The notes: generated from the sequence alone by a model not told the origin. Shown: positions 1 to 8,405, counted from the first letter of the stretch. The stretch is DNA of 24,979 nucleotides from Clostridiales bacterium UBA1248 (GCA_002308615.1 DBWC01000106.1:541-25519); one strand, 5' to 3'. A program made the numbers and translations.

Positions 1-405
1 GCGCGGAAACCAGAAGCCGCCGTCAAACGAAAACCATATGGGATAATCGCCTCTGTCGTGACCTTCTTTCAGCGCTTTCATATTTTCAAGCTGCGCTTCC
101 ACTTCTTTCATCGGATAAAGATACGGTAAAAGCTTCTCGTATTCCTCCTCGTCCTCGGCTATCGGTCCGCCGTTGAAAGCGGGCTGCGGGCAGTCGGCGC
201 TCCTGTGCGGGAACCAGAACTGATAATGCTGATCGAGATGTAAATAAGGCGCCACGTCATGAAAGCCGAGCGTGGCCGGTAAACCCTGCTTCTGCCACTC
301 CATGATGGTCCTGTCCCACCACCACGACGCCCACTCTATCATGGGCAGTCTGTCGTCGGGTAATGTATTGTTGAAAACCGCTTTGAATCTTTCTCTGCTG
401 TTCAT
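1..405 (-). CDS. Uroporphyrinogen decarboxylase-like (URO-D superfamily) protein, partial
   Basis: This is the first 135 codons of a gene that runs off the left edge. The start is the ATG at 405-403 (minus strand), preceded by GAGGAAA about seven bases upstream. The N-terminus begins MNSRERFKAVFNN, the typical opening of URO-D-superfamily proteins of Clostridia that are not haem enzymes but relatives of the MtaA/CmuA corrinoid methyltransferases. The visible part is rich in Trp (EWASWWWDRT) and ends in a segment reading PIWFSFDGGFWFPR. Known for the family: a TIM-barrel that transfers methyl groups or decarboxylates tetrapyrroles. A catabolic or methyl-transfer role is inferred; the substrate cannot be told and the C-terminal half is not visible. 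It is divergent from pyruvate kinase. Confidence 0.7.
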   Translation of the reverse strand, partial: MNSRERFKAVFNNTLPDDRLPMIEWASWWWDRTIMEWQKQGLPATLGFHDVAPYLHLDQHYQFWFPHRSADCPQPAFNGGPIAEDEEEYEKLLPYLYPMKEVEAQLENMKALKEGHDRGDYPIWFSFDGGFWFPR

Positions 406-502
406 ATACGTTTCCTCATATCATTTTTTTTCATTGTAACAGATTGAGCGGATAAAATCAAGTAGGTTGATCAAATATAAGTGAAAAAAAAGTGAAATTA
501 TA

Positions 503-531
503 TTGATTTTTTTTATTTCATCTGATATAAT
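503..531 (+). promoter_or_regulatory. Sigma-A promoter of pyruvate kinase (extended -10)
   Basis: TTGATT at 503-508 and TATAAT at 526-531 are separated by 17 bases, with a TG one base before the -10 hexamer (extended -10). It lies 34 bases upstream of the pyruvate kinase ATG. The surrounding 421-560 stretch is AT-rich and otherwise holds only the divergent leader of the minus-strand gene. Confidence 0.8.
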
Positions 532-565
532 AAGACGTAAAGAATATAATAGGAAGTTTGGGCTA

Positions 566-1990
566 ATGAAAAAAACGAAAATAATCTGTACAATAGGACC
601 CGCGTGCGAGGATGAGGCGACGATCGAGAAGATGATCTTAGCGGGTATGAACGTCGCGCGTTTCAACTTTTCGCACGGCACTCACGAAAGCCATAAAGCG
701 ATGATGGACACGGTAAAACGCGCGAGAGAAAAGCTCGGAATGCCCGTGGCGATAATGCTCGACACGAAGGGCCCGGAATACAGGATAGGCGTTTTCAAGG
801 ACAAACAGCAGATAACGCTGAACGAGGGCGACAGATTCGTCTTCACCTCCGAGGATATAATCGGCGACAATACGAGAGTATCGGTATCGTATAAAAATCT
901 GCCGAAAGAGCTTTCTCCCGGCGACACGGTGCTTTTGAACAACGGTCTCGTCGTTTGCAGAGTCGATGAGACGACCGATACGGAGGTCATAACCACGGTT
1001 ACATACGGCGGCGTCATAAGCGACAGAAAGAGCATGGCGTTCCCGAACAAAGTATTAAATCAGGTCTATTTATCCGAAAAGGATAAGCAGGATCTGATAT
1101 TCGGTATAGAAAACGACGTTGATTTCGTAGCCTGCTCGTTCGTTTCGTACGCGGACAACTTGAACGAGATACGCGCTTTCCTCAAGGCTCACGGCGGCGA
1201 CGGCATAGATCTTATAGCAAAGATAGAGAACCGCACCGGCGTTGACAATATAGACAGCATAATAGACGCAAGCGACGGCATAATGGTCGCACGCGGCGAC
1301 ATGGGCGTTGAAATACCGTTCGAACATCTGCCTGCTATACAGAAATCCATGATAACCGCCTGCCGTTTCAAAGGCAAGCGCGTTATAACCGCAACTGAGA
1401 TGCTTGAATCCATGATAAGCAAGCCGCGTCCGACGAGAGCGGAGATATCCGACGTGGCAAACGCCGTATACGACGGTACGAGCGCCATAATGCTCTCCGG
1501 CGAGACGGCGATGGGCAAATATCCGGTGCAGACCGTGGAAGCCATGGCAAGGATAGCGGTCGCCGCGGAAAACGATATAGATTACGCCGAACGCTTCCGC
1601 GTATCTAATTTCAAAATACAAAACGAGCTTGACGCGATATCGCATTCAGCCTGCGCTCTGTCTATCGACCTTGACGCGAAGCTGATAGCGGTATGCACGC
1701 TTTCCGGTGAGACGGCGAGATTCATTTCGCGTTTCAGAACGCCCAAGCTCATACTTGCTCTGACGACGAAGAAACACGAAAAAGCGTGGAGACAGCTTGC
1801 GCTGTCCTGGGGCGTATATCCGGTAATGACTGAGGAATTCCAGTCGACCGACGTAATGTTTTATAACGCCGCGCAGAGCGCAAAGAATCTGGGGCTTGCC
1901 GCGCCCGGCGACGTCATAGTCATAACCGGCGGCATAGCGGGAGGAAACCCCGGAAACACGAGCGTGCTGAAGTTTGAAACGATAAAATAA
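566..1990 (+). CDS. pyk: Pyruvate kinase
   Basis: Converts phosphoenolpyruvate and ADP to pyruvate and ATP, the last step of glycolysis, in the cytosol. The start chosen is the ATG at 566 (KKTKIICTIGP follows directly, as in the family), with AGGAAG upstream; an in-frame ATG at 503 would read through the promoter and is rejected. The 474-residue product has the usual length of a short bacterial enzyme without the C-terminal PEP-utiliser domain. Visible motifs: the nucleotide/substrate loop DTKGPEYRIG (about 66-75), KIENRTG with catalytic Lys219, the ARGDMG metal/phosphate loop (242-247), and the PTRAEISDVANAV helix followed by SGETAMGKYP. The C-terminal regulatory domain is complete, so allosteric control is plausible. 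No terminator separates it from the next gene 53 bases downstream. Confidence 0.97.
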   Translation: MKKTKIICTIGPACEDEATIEKMILAGMNVARFNFSHGTHESHKAMMDTVKRAREKLGMPVAIMLDTKGPEYRIGVFKDKQQITLNEGDRFVFTSEDIIGDNTRVSVSYKNLPKELSPGDTVLLNNGLVVCRVDETTDTEVITTVTYGGVISDRKSMAFPNKVLNQVYLSEKDKQDLIFGIENDVDFVACSFVSYADNLNEIRAFLKAHGGDGIDLIAKIENRTGVDNIDSIIDASDGIMVARGDMGVEIPFEHLPAIQKSMITACRFKGKRVITATEMLESMISKPRPTRAEISDVANAVYDGTSAIMLSGETAMGKYPVQTVEAMARIAVAAENDIDYAERFRVSNFKIQNELDAISHSACALSIDLDAKLIAVCTLSGETARFISRFRTPKLILALTTKKHEKAWRQLALSWGVYPVMTEEFQSTDVMFYNAAQSAKNLGLAAPGDVIVITGGIAGGNPGNTSVLKFETIK

Positions 1991-2043
1991 TCGCAGGATA
2001 GGGGGCAGACCTCAAAAATTTTGAATGATTCGGAGATAAAAGT

Positions 2044-2520
2044 ATGTTCAGAGAAATGAGACGTTTCAAACAGCAAATAAGCACGGAAGAATGTATTCGT
2101 ATACTTAAAGAGCAGAAAAGAGGCGTTCTTTCTATGATAGGTGACGGCGGTTATCCTTACGGAATCCCGCTCGATCACTGGTATTCGGAAGAAGATAACG
2201 CATTATATTTTCATTGTGCGAAAACAGGTCATAAGATAGACGCCGTGACCGCTTGTGACAAGGTGAGCTATTGCGTAACGGATCAGGGGTACGTAAGAGA
2301 GGGCGAGTGGGCTTTGAATATTAACAGCGTAGTCGTTTTCGGGCGTATCAGCATAATCGAAGATGAAGACAAAAAAATGATGATATGCAGAAATATAGCA
2401 AAAAAATTCACAGACGATGAAGAATACATAAGAAAAGAAATAGCGAAATCTTTTCCGGCAGTATGCTGCCTTGAACTTAAAATTGAGCATATGACGGGAA
2501 AACTGGTTAACGAATCATAA
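2044..2520 (+). CDS. Pyridoxamine 5'-phosphate oxidase-like flavoprotein (NimA-like)
   Basis: A 158-residue protein of the FMN-binding split-barrel superfamily. It opens MFREMRRFKQQISTEECIRI and continues with the core strand pattern RGVLSMIGDGGYPYGIPLDHWY, then LYFHCAKTGHKIDAV, which is typical of the NimA/nitroimidazole-resistance-type branch. Family knowledge: these small dimeric proteins bind FMN or haem and reduce nitro compounds or other electrophiles; in most genomes the natural substrate is unknown. The start ATG follows GGAGAT at a good distance. It is 53 bases after pyruvate kinase and 10 bases before the next gene, so it probably shares a transcript with one or both. Nitro-drug resistance itself is not shown by the sequence. 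Confidence 0.85.
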   Translation: MFREMRRFKQQISTEECIRILKEQKRGVLSMIGDGGYPYGIPLDHWYSEEDNALYFHCAKTGHKIDAVTACDKVSYCVTDQGYVREGEWALNINSVVVFGRISIIEDEDKKMMICRNIAKKFTDDEEYIRKEIAKSFPAVCCLELKIEHMTGKLVNES

Positions 2521-2530
2521 GGGTGTCGTT

Positions 2531-4393
2531 ATGATAAAACGGATATTATGTATGATCCTGGCTTGTGTTATGCTGATGCTGTCCGCGTGTACGGCGGCGG
2601 ATGAAATAACGGCGGAGATACAGACGAAAGAAGAGACAACAGCGGCTGAAACTGAAATACAGACGGAAGAAGAAACGGAAGCAGTGACAGAGGAGGAAAA
2701 GGAATTGAAATGGGAAGGCGCTCACGTCAGAAAACTGACGGTCGCGGGAGTCGATATAAGCGAGTATTCCGTCGTATATGACGACAGTATGATAAATCTT
2801 ACGCTCAAACGCGCGTATAACGACTTTATATCGTATATTGAAACAGCAACGGGTGTAAAGCTCGGATCCGCGGATAGACGCGATAAGGAAATATGTATCG
2901 GGATAACGGACCGCGATACGGAAAAAGTCAAAAAAGAGCGTGAAAAGCTGATAAACAACGGCTACGCGATAATATTTGACGAAGGGCGGCTCTACATTAC
3001 CGGAAACACGGCGACGGGCACGTTGTACGGCGTTTATTCGTTCCTTGATGATCTAATCGGATGCAGATTTTATTCGTCAACGTACGAGACTGTGAAATTC
3101 GCGGAGAGCATAGACGTGCCGGCCGATATCTGTGTCGCGTCGTGTCCGGGATTCATATACCGCGATCCGTACTGGTTCGATACGTTCAACGCCGCGTTCG
3201 CCGCAAAGCTGAAGATAAACGGGGCGGTGAACAGAACGATGAACGGATACGGCGAGTCGTACACGTACGCCGGACCGTTCGTACACAGCCTGCCCACGCT
3301 CGCGGGAACGGACAGGACGCCGAACGTCCAGCCGTGCCTTACGGACCCGGACGTTTACGATAAGGTGCTTAAAAACGTAAGAAAGTTTTTAAAAGAAAAT
3401 CCGAATGCAAAAATAGTATCGGTTTCACAAAACGACTCGTACCCGGACGGGCTTGGCTGCCAGTGTGAAAACTGCAAAAAGATAGACGATCGGGAAGGCA
3501 CGCCCATGGGCTCGCTCCTCACGTTTGTGAACCGTATCGCAAACGACATAAAGGAAGATTACCCGGACGTGTACGTTGATACGCTTGCTTACAGATATAC
3601 AAGAAAAGCGCCGAAAAACATAAAGCCCGCTGATAACGTGATAATACGCTTATGCTCGATAGAATGCTGTTTTTCGCACCCGCTCGATTCCGACTGCGAG
3701 GCGAACAGGGCGTTTACCGAGGATATAGAAGCATGGTCGAAGATCTGCAGCAACCTGTTTATCTGGGATTATACGACGGACTTTATGTATTACGTCAATC
3801 CGTTCCCGAATCTGAACGTGCTTTACGACAACGTACGGTATTTCGCGGAGCATAACGTTATAGGCATGTTCGAGCAGGGCAATTATCAGTCTGTCTCCGG
3901 AGAGTTCGGCGAGCTGCGCGCGTATCTATTGGCAAAGCTGCTCTGGGATCCTTATATGTCAAAAGAACGGTACTACGCGTATATGGACGATTTCCTTGAA
4001 GGCTACTACGGAGACGGCTGGAAATATATACGCGAATATATAGATAAGATCTGTGAAAGCGCAGAAAACAACGACATAGGCATATACAGCGATATAAATA
4101 CCGTCTTAGGCATAAAGGATATGAAAGTCAAAGAGCGCGCGGCCTACGCGGACGAGCTTATGCAGCTGTGGGACAAGGCGCTTGATCTGGCGGATGAGGA
4201 GCACTTTGCAAACGTGGAAAAATCATCCTGTCAGATAAGATACGCGTCTCTCTGCATCAAATGGACGGCGGGATCGTCAAAAAAACTCGAGGAGCTTCAT
4301 AAGCTGATGCGGAAATACAACATATCTTATTTCAGAGAGGGAGTAAAAACGCCGGACGATCCGGATTACACAAAAAAGCTCGCTTTATGGTGA
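2531..4393 (+). CDS. Secreted lipoprotein with DUF4838 domain (putative glycoside-active)
   Basis: A 620-residue protein with a lipoprotein signal: positive N-terminus, hydrophobic stretch, then lipobox LSAC with Cys20 as the lipidated residue. Residues about 21-60 form a Thr/Glu-rich low-complexity linker, so the catalytic part would stand off the membrane on the outside. Residues about 70-200 resemble the accessory N-terminal domain of alpha-glucuronidases (TATGTLYGVYSFLDDLIGCRF). The middle, about 230-500, is a DUF4838 region: SVSQNDSYPDG followed by C310-x-C312-x-x-C315 and SLLTFVNRIANDI. DUF4838 proteins are thought to be TIM-barrel glycosidase relatives, but the activity is not established. 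Action on a plant or host glycan is inference. The three cysteines could form a metal or redox site. Confidence 0.8.
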   Translation: MIKRILCMILACVMLMLSACTAADEITAEIQTKEETTAAETEIQTEEETEAVTEEEKELKWEGAHVRKLTVAGVDISEYSVVYDDSMINLTLKRAYNDFISYIETATGVKLGSADRRDKEICIGITDRDTEKVKKEREKLINNGYAIIFDEGRLYITGNTATGTLYGVYSFLDDLIGCRFYSSTYETVKFAESIDVPADICVASCPGFIYRDPYWFDTFNAAFAAKLKINGAVNRTMNGYGESYTYAGPFVHSLPTLAGTDRTPNVQPCLTDPDVYDKVLKNVRKFLKENPNAKIVSVSQNDSYPDGLGCQCENCKKIDDREGTPMGSLLTFVNRIANDIKEDYPDVYVDTLAYRYTRKAPKNIKPADNVIIRLCSIECCFSHPLDSDCEANRAFTEDIEAWSKICSNLFIWDYTTDFMYYVNPFPNLNVLYDNVRYFAEHNVIGMFEQGNYQSVSGEFGELRAYLLAKLLWDPYMSKERYYAYMDDFLEGYYGDGWKYIREYIDKICESAENNDIGIYSDINTVLGIKDMKVKERAAYADELMQLWDKALDLADEEHFANVEKSSCQIRYASLCIKWTAGSSKKLEELHKLMRKYNISYFREGVKTPDDPDYTKKLALW

Positions 4394-4410
4394 GCGCGAA
4401 AGGATTTAAA

Positions 4411-5172
4411 ATGAAACTGTCGGAAATATTTGAAGATAAGCCGGATACGTGGGGATTGCGCGGAGATCCGTATTTCTGGGCGTATTTAAAAGAAAAAGCG
4501 GAGTATATGGACGTTATTTCCGCAGGCGAGCTTGACCGCTGGATCAGAAAAGAGCATCTTATCGTTTCCGGTAAAGAAATGACGGACACCGGTATGGTTC
4601 GCGTAGAGCAGTTCGCGCACGGCGGCATGAGCTCCGGCGGCGTTGACGGAAGCTGGTGGACGGAAACGGGCATACCGCTGCTTAAAAGCAGACTCCCCGA
4701 AAGAGCGGTTGACGTAAAAGTGTATGAAACGGAGCTGAACGATAAAACGCTTGACGTGCTTATAAAAATGTCAAAGGACTGGGAAGCGGAGGACAGCTGT
4801 TACGGCTACCGCGCAAACGAAAGGTCCGATATAGAGGGCAACAGGATATTTTTGGCGGAGGATAACAAAGAGATTGTCGGATATCTGTTCGGAAAAGCGT
4901 ACAGATCAAAAAATATGTATTCGGTCATGCCGGAAGACACGCCGTGCTTTGAAGTTGAGGAATTATACGTTGTCTCGAAGCGACGCTCTGCCGGTATCGG
5001 CTCAAAGCTGTTTTCCTATGCTGAAGACGCGGTCAGAAACGAGGCGGAGTATATAACCGTCGCGACCGCGACAAAGAACTGGAAAGCGATATTCCGTTTC
5101 TATCTGGACGAGCTCGATATGACGTTCTGGAGCGCAAGGATGTTTAAAAAGATACAGCGGGAAGAAAACTGA
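4411..5172 (+). CDS. GNAT-family N-acetyltransferase with extra N-terminal domain
   Basis: The start chosen is ATG 4411 (MKLSEIFEDKPDTW): it has AAAGGA upstream and clears the previous stop, whereas the in-frame ATG at 4387 overlaps it. The protein has about 253 residues in two parts. Residues 1 to about 90 form a separate domain with the motifs WGLRGDPYFWAYLKE and FAHGGMSSGGVDGSWW, which I do not recognise by a family name. Residues about 95-250 are a GNAT domain: CFEVEELYVVSKRRSAGIGSK carries the beta-4 strand and the acetyl-CoA pyrophosphate loop (R-x-x-G-I-G). It would transfer an acetyl group to an unknown amine. It sits 17 bases after the DUF4838 gene and directly abuts the next small membrane gene. 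Confidence 0.8.
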   Translation: MKLSEIFEDKPDTWGLRGDPYFWAYLKEKAEYMDVISAGELDRWIRKEHLIVSGKEMTDTGMVRVEQFAHGGMSSGGVDGSWWTETGIPLLKSRLPERAVDVKVYETELNDKTLDVLIKMSKDWEAEDSCYGYRANERSDIEGNRIFLAEDNKEIVGYLFGKAYRSKNMYSVMPEDTPCFEVEELYVVSKRRSAGIGSKLFSYAEDAVRNEAEYITVATATKNWKAIFRFYLDELDMTFWSARMFKKIQREEN

Positions 5173-5475
5173 ATGGAATACGCGTATTCGATAATGATGT
5201 TTATTATGGCGGGCGCGCTGCTCGTCTGCGCCGGACTTACCGCGGCGACAAAAACTCTTATATTGCCGAGAAGATATAAAGTGTCGTATAAAGCGCGCGA
5301 TAAAAAGCTGTACGCCGTGCAGTTTGCAAAAGCCATAGCGATAATTGCCTGCGCGTTTCTTGTAAGCGGACTTGTCGGTCTGACGAAGATATACGTTTTA
5401 GCTGTCATCCTGCTCATAGCCGGTATAGTCGGCGGTTTAGTGATCGCGGCAAAGCTTGTAAAAAAGGCGATGTGA
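5173..5475 (+). CDS. Small integral membrane protein, unknown function
   Basis: The ATG immediately follows the stop of the GNAT gene, with GGGAAG upstream, so the two are probably translationally coupled. The 100-residue product has three predicted membrane helices (about 4-24, 52-72 and 74-94) with a basic loop (RRYKVSYKARDKK) after the first. The pattern resembles small DUF3784-type proteins of Clostridia, a guess from helix layout only. It is the last gene before an intrinsic terminator. No function can be assigned. Confidence 0.7.
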   Translation: MEYAYSIMMFIMAGALLVCAGLTAATKTLILPRRYKVSYKARDKKLYAVQFAKAIAIIACAFLVSGLVGLTKIYVLAVILLIAGIVGGLVIAAKLVKKAM

Positions 5476-5492
5476 AATTAAAGATCAGACGT

Positions 5493-5525
5493 ACGGGCGA
5501 GCATTGCTCGCCCGTCTTTGTTTTT
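5493..5525 (+). terminator. Intrinsic terminator of the 566-5475 gene group
   Basis: Perfect 10-bp GC-rich stem (5493-5502 with 5506-5515), three-base loop ATT, followed by a T-rich tail CTTTGTTTTT. It lies 18 bases after the stop of the small membrane protein. Confidence 0.92.
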
Positions 5526-5752
5526 GCTGATAATATCTGATGCTCCGCAGGGGAGGGGTCTGCCCGCGCATCTTCTTGCGCGCGGCGCATATCGCGTGCG
5601 TCTGCACATCGAATCGCGACAGCGATATATCGACAAAAGGTCGACGCGCCTTAGGCTCGATGTGTCAACTCGTGACAAGAAGGAACGCCTCTACCGCCTG
5701 AATTATTTATTTATTTTGATTTTAAACCTCGCCTTAATTTTCAAATACGTCA
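5526..5752. other. Structured intergenic region without a convincing gene
   Basis: About 230 bases lie between a terminator and a promoter. I see no convincing coding start here, although one frame stays open into the kinase. It contains the hairpin CGCGCA/TGCGCG (5565-5570 with 5577-5582), the 10-bp palindrome CGATATATCG (5623-5632), and the inverted pair CACATCGA/TCGATGTG (5605-5612 with 5657-5664). It also holds the word AGGGGAGGGGTCT (5549-5561), which recurs in the tandem repeat near 20 kb, and ATGCTCCGCA (5540-5549), which recurs at 24958-24967. This suggests relics of a dispersed repeat family rather than a riboswitch I can name. Confidence 0.5.
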
Positions 5753-5780
5753 TTGACAAATCGCGTTTTTTGCGTATAAT
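5753..5780 (+). promoter_or_regulatory. Sigma-A promoter of the kinase/isomerase/YjbQ operon
   Basis: TTGACA (5753-5758) and TATAAT (5775-5780), both perfect hexamers, are separated by 16 bases. The -10 element ends 31 bases before the kinase ATG. No clear operator was seen next to it. Confidence 0.9.
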
Positions 5781-5811
5781 GTTATACAGACGATATAAAA
5801 GGGGTCGGGGT

Positions 5812-7149
5812 ATGAAATGCTTTATAGGTCTTGATATAGGTACGAGCGCGGTCAAGGGCGCGCTTATGTCGCATGACGGAGTTGTCCTTACAACTTATTC
5901 CGCGCCGTTTACGTACCGTTTTGAAGACGGCGCAAAGCTTTTAGCACCCGATCATTTTCTCTCCGTATGCTTCTTTGTCATACAAGCGCTTTCATCATAC
6001 GTAAGCGCGGAAATAACCGCCGTATGCTCATGCTGCGCGTCCGGCAATCCGCTGTTTTTGGGCGGGGACGGTGTGCCGCTGACCGATATTATAGGCTGGC
6101 AGACGGTGATACCGTGGGACGATATAAACGCTGTCTATACGAAAGCCGAGCAGGACGGATTTTACCGTACTGTCGGCTGGGGCTTTTTCAACGGTATGGT
6201 CGCCGCGGATCTGGCGTATATCAAAATACATAAGCCCGAGATCCTTAAAAAAACGAAAATGCTTTGTATGAACGCGGAGTACCTGAATTACAAGCTGACG
6301 GGCAAATGGGGCATATCTCATTCCATGGGCACGCCGTCGTATCTTATGGATCAGGAAAAGGGCGTATACAACACCGCCGTGCTTGACAAATTCGGACTTG
6401 GAACCGATATGCTGCCGCCGATATACGACAAGGGCACGGTGCTCGGCTCGGTCTTGCCCGATATGGCAAAAAAACTCGGGCTTAAGCCTGACACAAAGAT
6501 CGTTTTAGGCAGCTTCGATCATCCGTCCGGCGCGCTCGGCGCGGGAGTGCTTGAACCCGGCCAGCTCCTTTTGTCCTGCGGCACGTCGTGGGTGGAGCTG
6601 TTCCCCGTTGAGTCGAGAGAACACGCGCTGTCCACCGGCGGTCTCGCTGACAGATTCACGCTTCACGGCGCGCCTTACTGCGTCATGAGCTCGCTTGAAT
6701 CGATTTCGGACAAGATAGACAAACGGCGCGAGCACTTTTTCGGCGTCGTCCCGCATAAATATTTCGACGGTCTTGCGGGCGAAGCCGCCCCCGGCTGTGA
6801 CGGGCTTGAATTCGACTTTACGGAAGCCGACTTCGAGCGCGCGAAGGGGTATTCAGAGCGCAATATCGCGCGCGCGATCATAGAAGGCGCGGCAAAGCTG
6901 CTTAAGAAAAACCTTAAAGAGCTTGAAGGTTACGGACTGTACGCGAACAGTATAACCGCGATAGGCGGCATTACAAATTCAAAAATTGCAACAAACATAA
7001 TTTCAAACGTGCTTGAACGTGAAATAAAAGTGGTAAACGGTCAGTCCGCGGGCGCGGTCGGCTCGTGTCTTTTAGCCGGCATGGGTACGGGGCTTTATAA
7101 AGACGAATTTGAAGCGTTTTCCGTTATGGATTCGCACAATAAAGGATGA
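5812..7149 (+). CDS. FGGY-family carbohydrate kinase (xylulokinase-like)
   Basis: ATP-dependent sugar kinase of 445 residues. The ATG at 5812 is chosen because the FGGY N-terminus (FIGLDIGTSAVKGALM, with Asp8) starts right there, AAAAGGGG lies just upstream, and the promoter sits before it; the frame is open to 5518 but that part is non-coding. GSFDHPSGALGAG holds the likely catalytic base Asp236, aligned with the xylulokinase Asp, and LSCGTSWVELF is an ATP-side motif. At 445 residues it is shorter than classical xylulokinases (about 490-500), and the substrate cannot be assigned. It is the first gene of an operon with a SIS-domain isomerase four bases downstream, so a ketose or related sugar may be phosphorylated and then isomerised; that is inference. 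Confidence 0.88.
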   Translation: MKCFIGLDIGTSAVKGALMSHDGVVLTTYSAPFTYRFEDGAKLLAPDHFLSVCFFVIQALSSYVSAEITAVCSCCASGNPLFLGGDGVPLTDIIGWQTVIPWDDINAVYTKAEQDGFYRTVGWGFFNGMVAADLAYIKIHKPEILKKTKMLCMNAEYLNYKLTGKWGISHSMGTPSYLMDQEKGVYNTAVLDKFGLGTDMLPPIYDKGTVLGSVLPDMAKKLGLKPDTKIVLGSFDHPSGALGAGVLEPGQLLLSCGTSWVELFPVESREHALSTGGLADRFTLHGAPYCVMSSLESISDKIDKRREHFFGVVPHKYFDGLAGEAAPGCDGLEFDFTEADFERAKGYSERNIARAIIEGAAKLLKKNLKELEGYGLYANSITAIGGITNSKIATNIISNVLEREIKVVNGQSAGAVGSCLLAGMGTGLYKDEFEAFSVMDSHNKG

Positions 7150-7153
7150 TAAA

Positions 7154-7747
7154 ATGAAAAAAGAAACGATAGAGGCGGCAAAAAACGCATACTTGACCGA
7201 AAGCGAATGCTTGCGCGAGGCGGCGGAATATTTTGACCCGGAAGCGTACGGCAAAGCCGTTGATCTGCTGATAAAAGCGGAGCGCATAGGCGCGTCCGGC
7301 TGCGGTCATTCCGGCATTTTGTGCCAGCATTTCGCGCATCTGATGTGCTGTATAGAACAGCCGGCTAAATTCATATCGCCCGCGGAGGCTGTGCACGGCG
7401 GCACGGGATTTTTGCAGAAAGGCGACGTTATGCTCTTCGCCTCACGCGGAGGCAAGACCGCGGAGCTTTTGCCGATAATGGATATCTGCAAAAAGAAAGG
7501 CGTAAAAATCATCACCGTGACTGAAAACACAAATTCACCGCTTGCAGCCGGCGCGGACGTTGTGTTAAAACAGCACGTCAACCGCGAGACCGACAGATAC
7601 AACTGCCAGGGTACGACGTCAACAACATCTTTGGCGGTGATTTTCCACGTTTTACAGACGATGATGATAGAGGAAACGGGCTTTAAAAACGAACAGTTTG
7701 CCTTGATACATCCCGGCGGAGCCGTGGGTGAGAGGCTTAATAAATAA
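7154..7747 (+). CDS. SIS-domain sugar-phosphate isomerase (KpsF/GutQ-like, no CBS domains)
   Basis: 197 residues starting at ATG 7154, with AAAGGATG overlapping the kinase stop as ribosome site. It matches the SIS half of KdsD/GutQ-type arabinose-5-phosphate isomerases: ASGCGHSG (nucleotide-like phosphate loop), AEAVHGGTGFLQKGD, FASRGGKTAELLP, SPLAAGADVVL, TSTTSLAV, and the C-terminal IHPGGAVGERL. The CBS pair that usually follows in KdsD (about 320 residues) is absent, giving a minimal enzyme. The family loop usually read as GSGKSG is here GCGHSG. The expected activity is aldose-ketose isomerisation of a phosphorylated sugar, cytosolic. Substrate unknown; the FGGY kinase upstream probably supplies it. 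Confidence 0.85.
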   Translation: MKKETIEAAKNAYLTESECLREAAEYFDPEAYGKAVDLLIKAERIGASGCGHSGILCQHFAHLMCCIEQPAKFISPAEAVHGGTGFLQKGDVMLFASRGGKTAELLPIMDICKKKGVKIITVTENTNSPLAAGADVVLKQHVNRETDRYNCQGTTSTTSLAVIFHVLQTMMIEETGFKNEQFALIHPGGAVGERLNK

Positions 7748-7761
7748 AAGGAGAGTAAAAA

Positions 7762-8382
7762 ATGGAGTTTAAGGTTTATCAGAAAGAATTGGAATTACAG
7801 TCAAGAGGCTGGATACCGACGTTTCACGACGTATCAAAGGAAGTTATAGAAATAGTCGCAGCGTCCGGCGTTAAAAACGGCACGGTAACGATCGCATCGC
7901 ATCATACGACGTGCTCCGTTATGATACAGGAGTGCAGCCACGATATAGACAGCTTTGATATTGAGTATTTACAGCACGATCTGCTTGACATCATGAGAAA
8001 AATGATACCGGATTTCGCGGAAGAGCATCAGTACCGCCACCCCGGTCCCATACATCTGCAGTTCGGACGCCACGTTGACGAGCCGGGCGACTTCACGAGT
8101 ATGAACACGGACGGACATCTGCGCTCCGTATTCTTCGGCAGAAGCGAATGCATGACGATTAAAGACGGCGTGCTTGACGGCGGCGAATTCGCGCACATCT
8201 ATTTCGTAGACTGGGACCACGTACGCGCCAGAAGAAGACAGCTCAATATAACCGTCATGGGCACGACCGAGGACGTTGAGGACAGAAAGTGGAACAACGG
8301 CGAGGTGATAAACACTCTCCGCAAATACACGGACGAGGAAAAGGCTGACGACGTTCACTATACTCTTCAGCAGAAAAGATAG
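7762..8382 (+). CDS. YjbQ/UPF0047-family protein, long form
   Basis: 206 residues, starting 14 bases after the isomerase with AGGAGA upstream. The YjbQ signature is present: ASHHTTCSVMIQE (His47, His48, Cys51), MNTDGHLRSVFFG (Asn115, His119, Arg121), and the terminal strand HVRARRRQLNITVMG. The usual family length is about 130-140 residues; this one has an insertion between the two motif blocks (about 60-110) and a charged C-terminal tail (about 175-206). E. coli YjbQ has weak thiamin-phosphate synthase activity but its true role is unknown. Its place in a sugar kinase/isomerase operon favours a role in carbohydrate phosphate metabolism; inference. Confidence 0.85.
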   Translation: MEFKVYQKELELQSRGWIPTFHDVSKEVIEIVAASGVKNGTVTIASHHTTCSVMIQECSHDIDSFDIEYLQHDLLDIMRKMIPDFAEEHQYRHPGPIHLQFGRHVDEPGDFTSMNTDGHLRSVFFGRSECMTIKDGVLDGGEFAHIYFVDWDHVRARRRQLNITVMGTTEDVEDRKWNNGEVINTLRKYTDEEKADDVHYTLQQKR

Positions 8383-8405
8383 ATCCCGTATAACGCCTGA
8401 AAGCT

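Noticed and set aside
5526..5752. Riboswitch or T-box leader before the kinase operon
   Set aside because: The structured part lies upstream of the promoter at 5753-5780, so it would not be in the kinase transcript, and no known aptamer motif was recognised.
5518..5811. A 98-codon N-terminal extension of the FGGY kinase
   Set aside because: It would include the preceding terminator tail and the kinase's own promoter; FGGY proteins begin at the chosen ATG.
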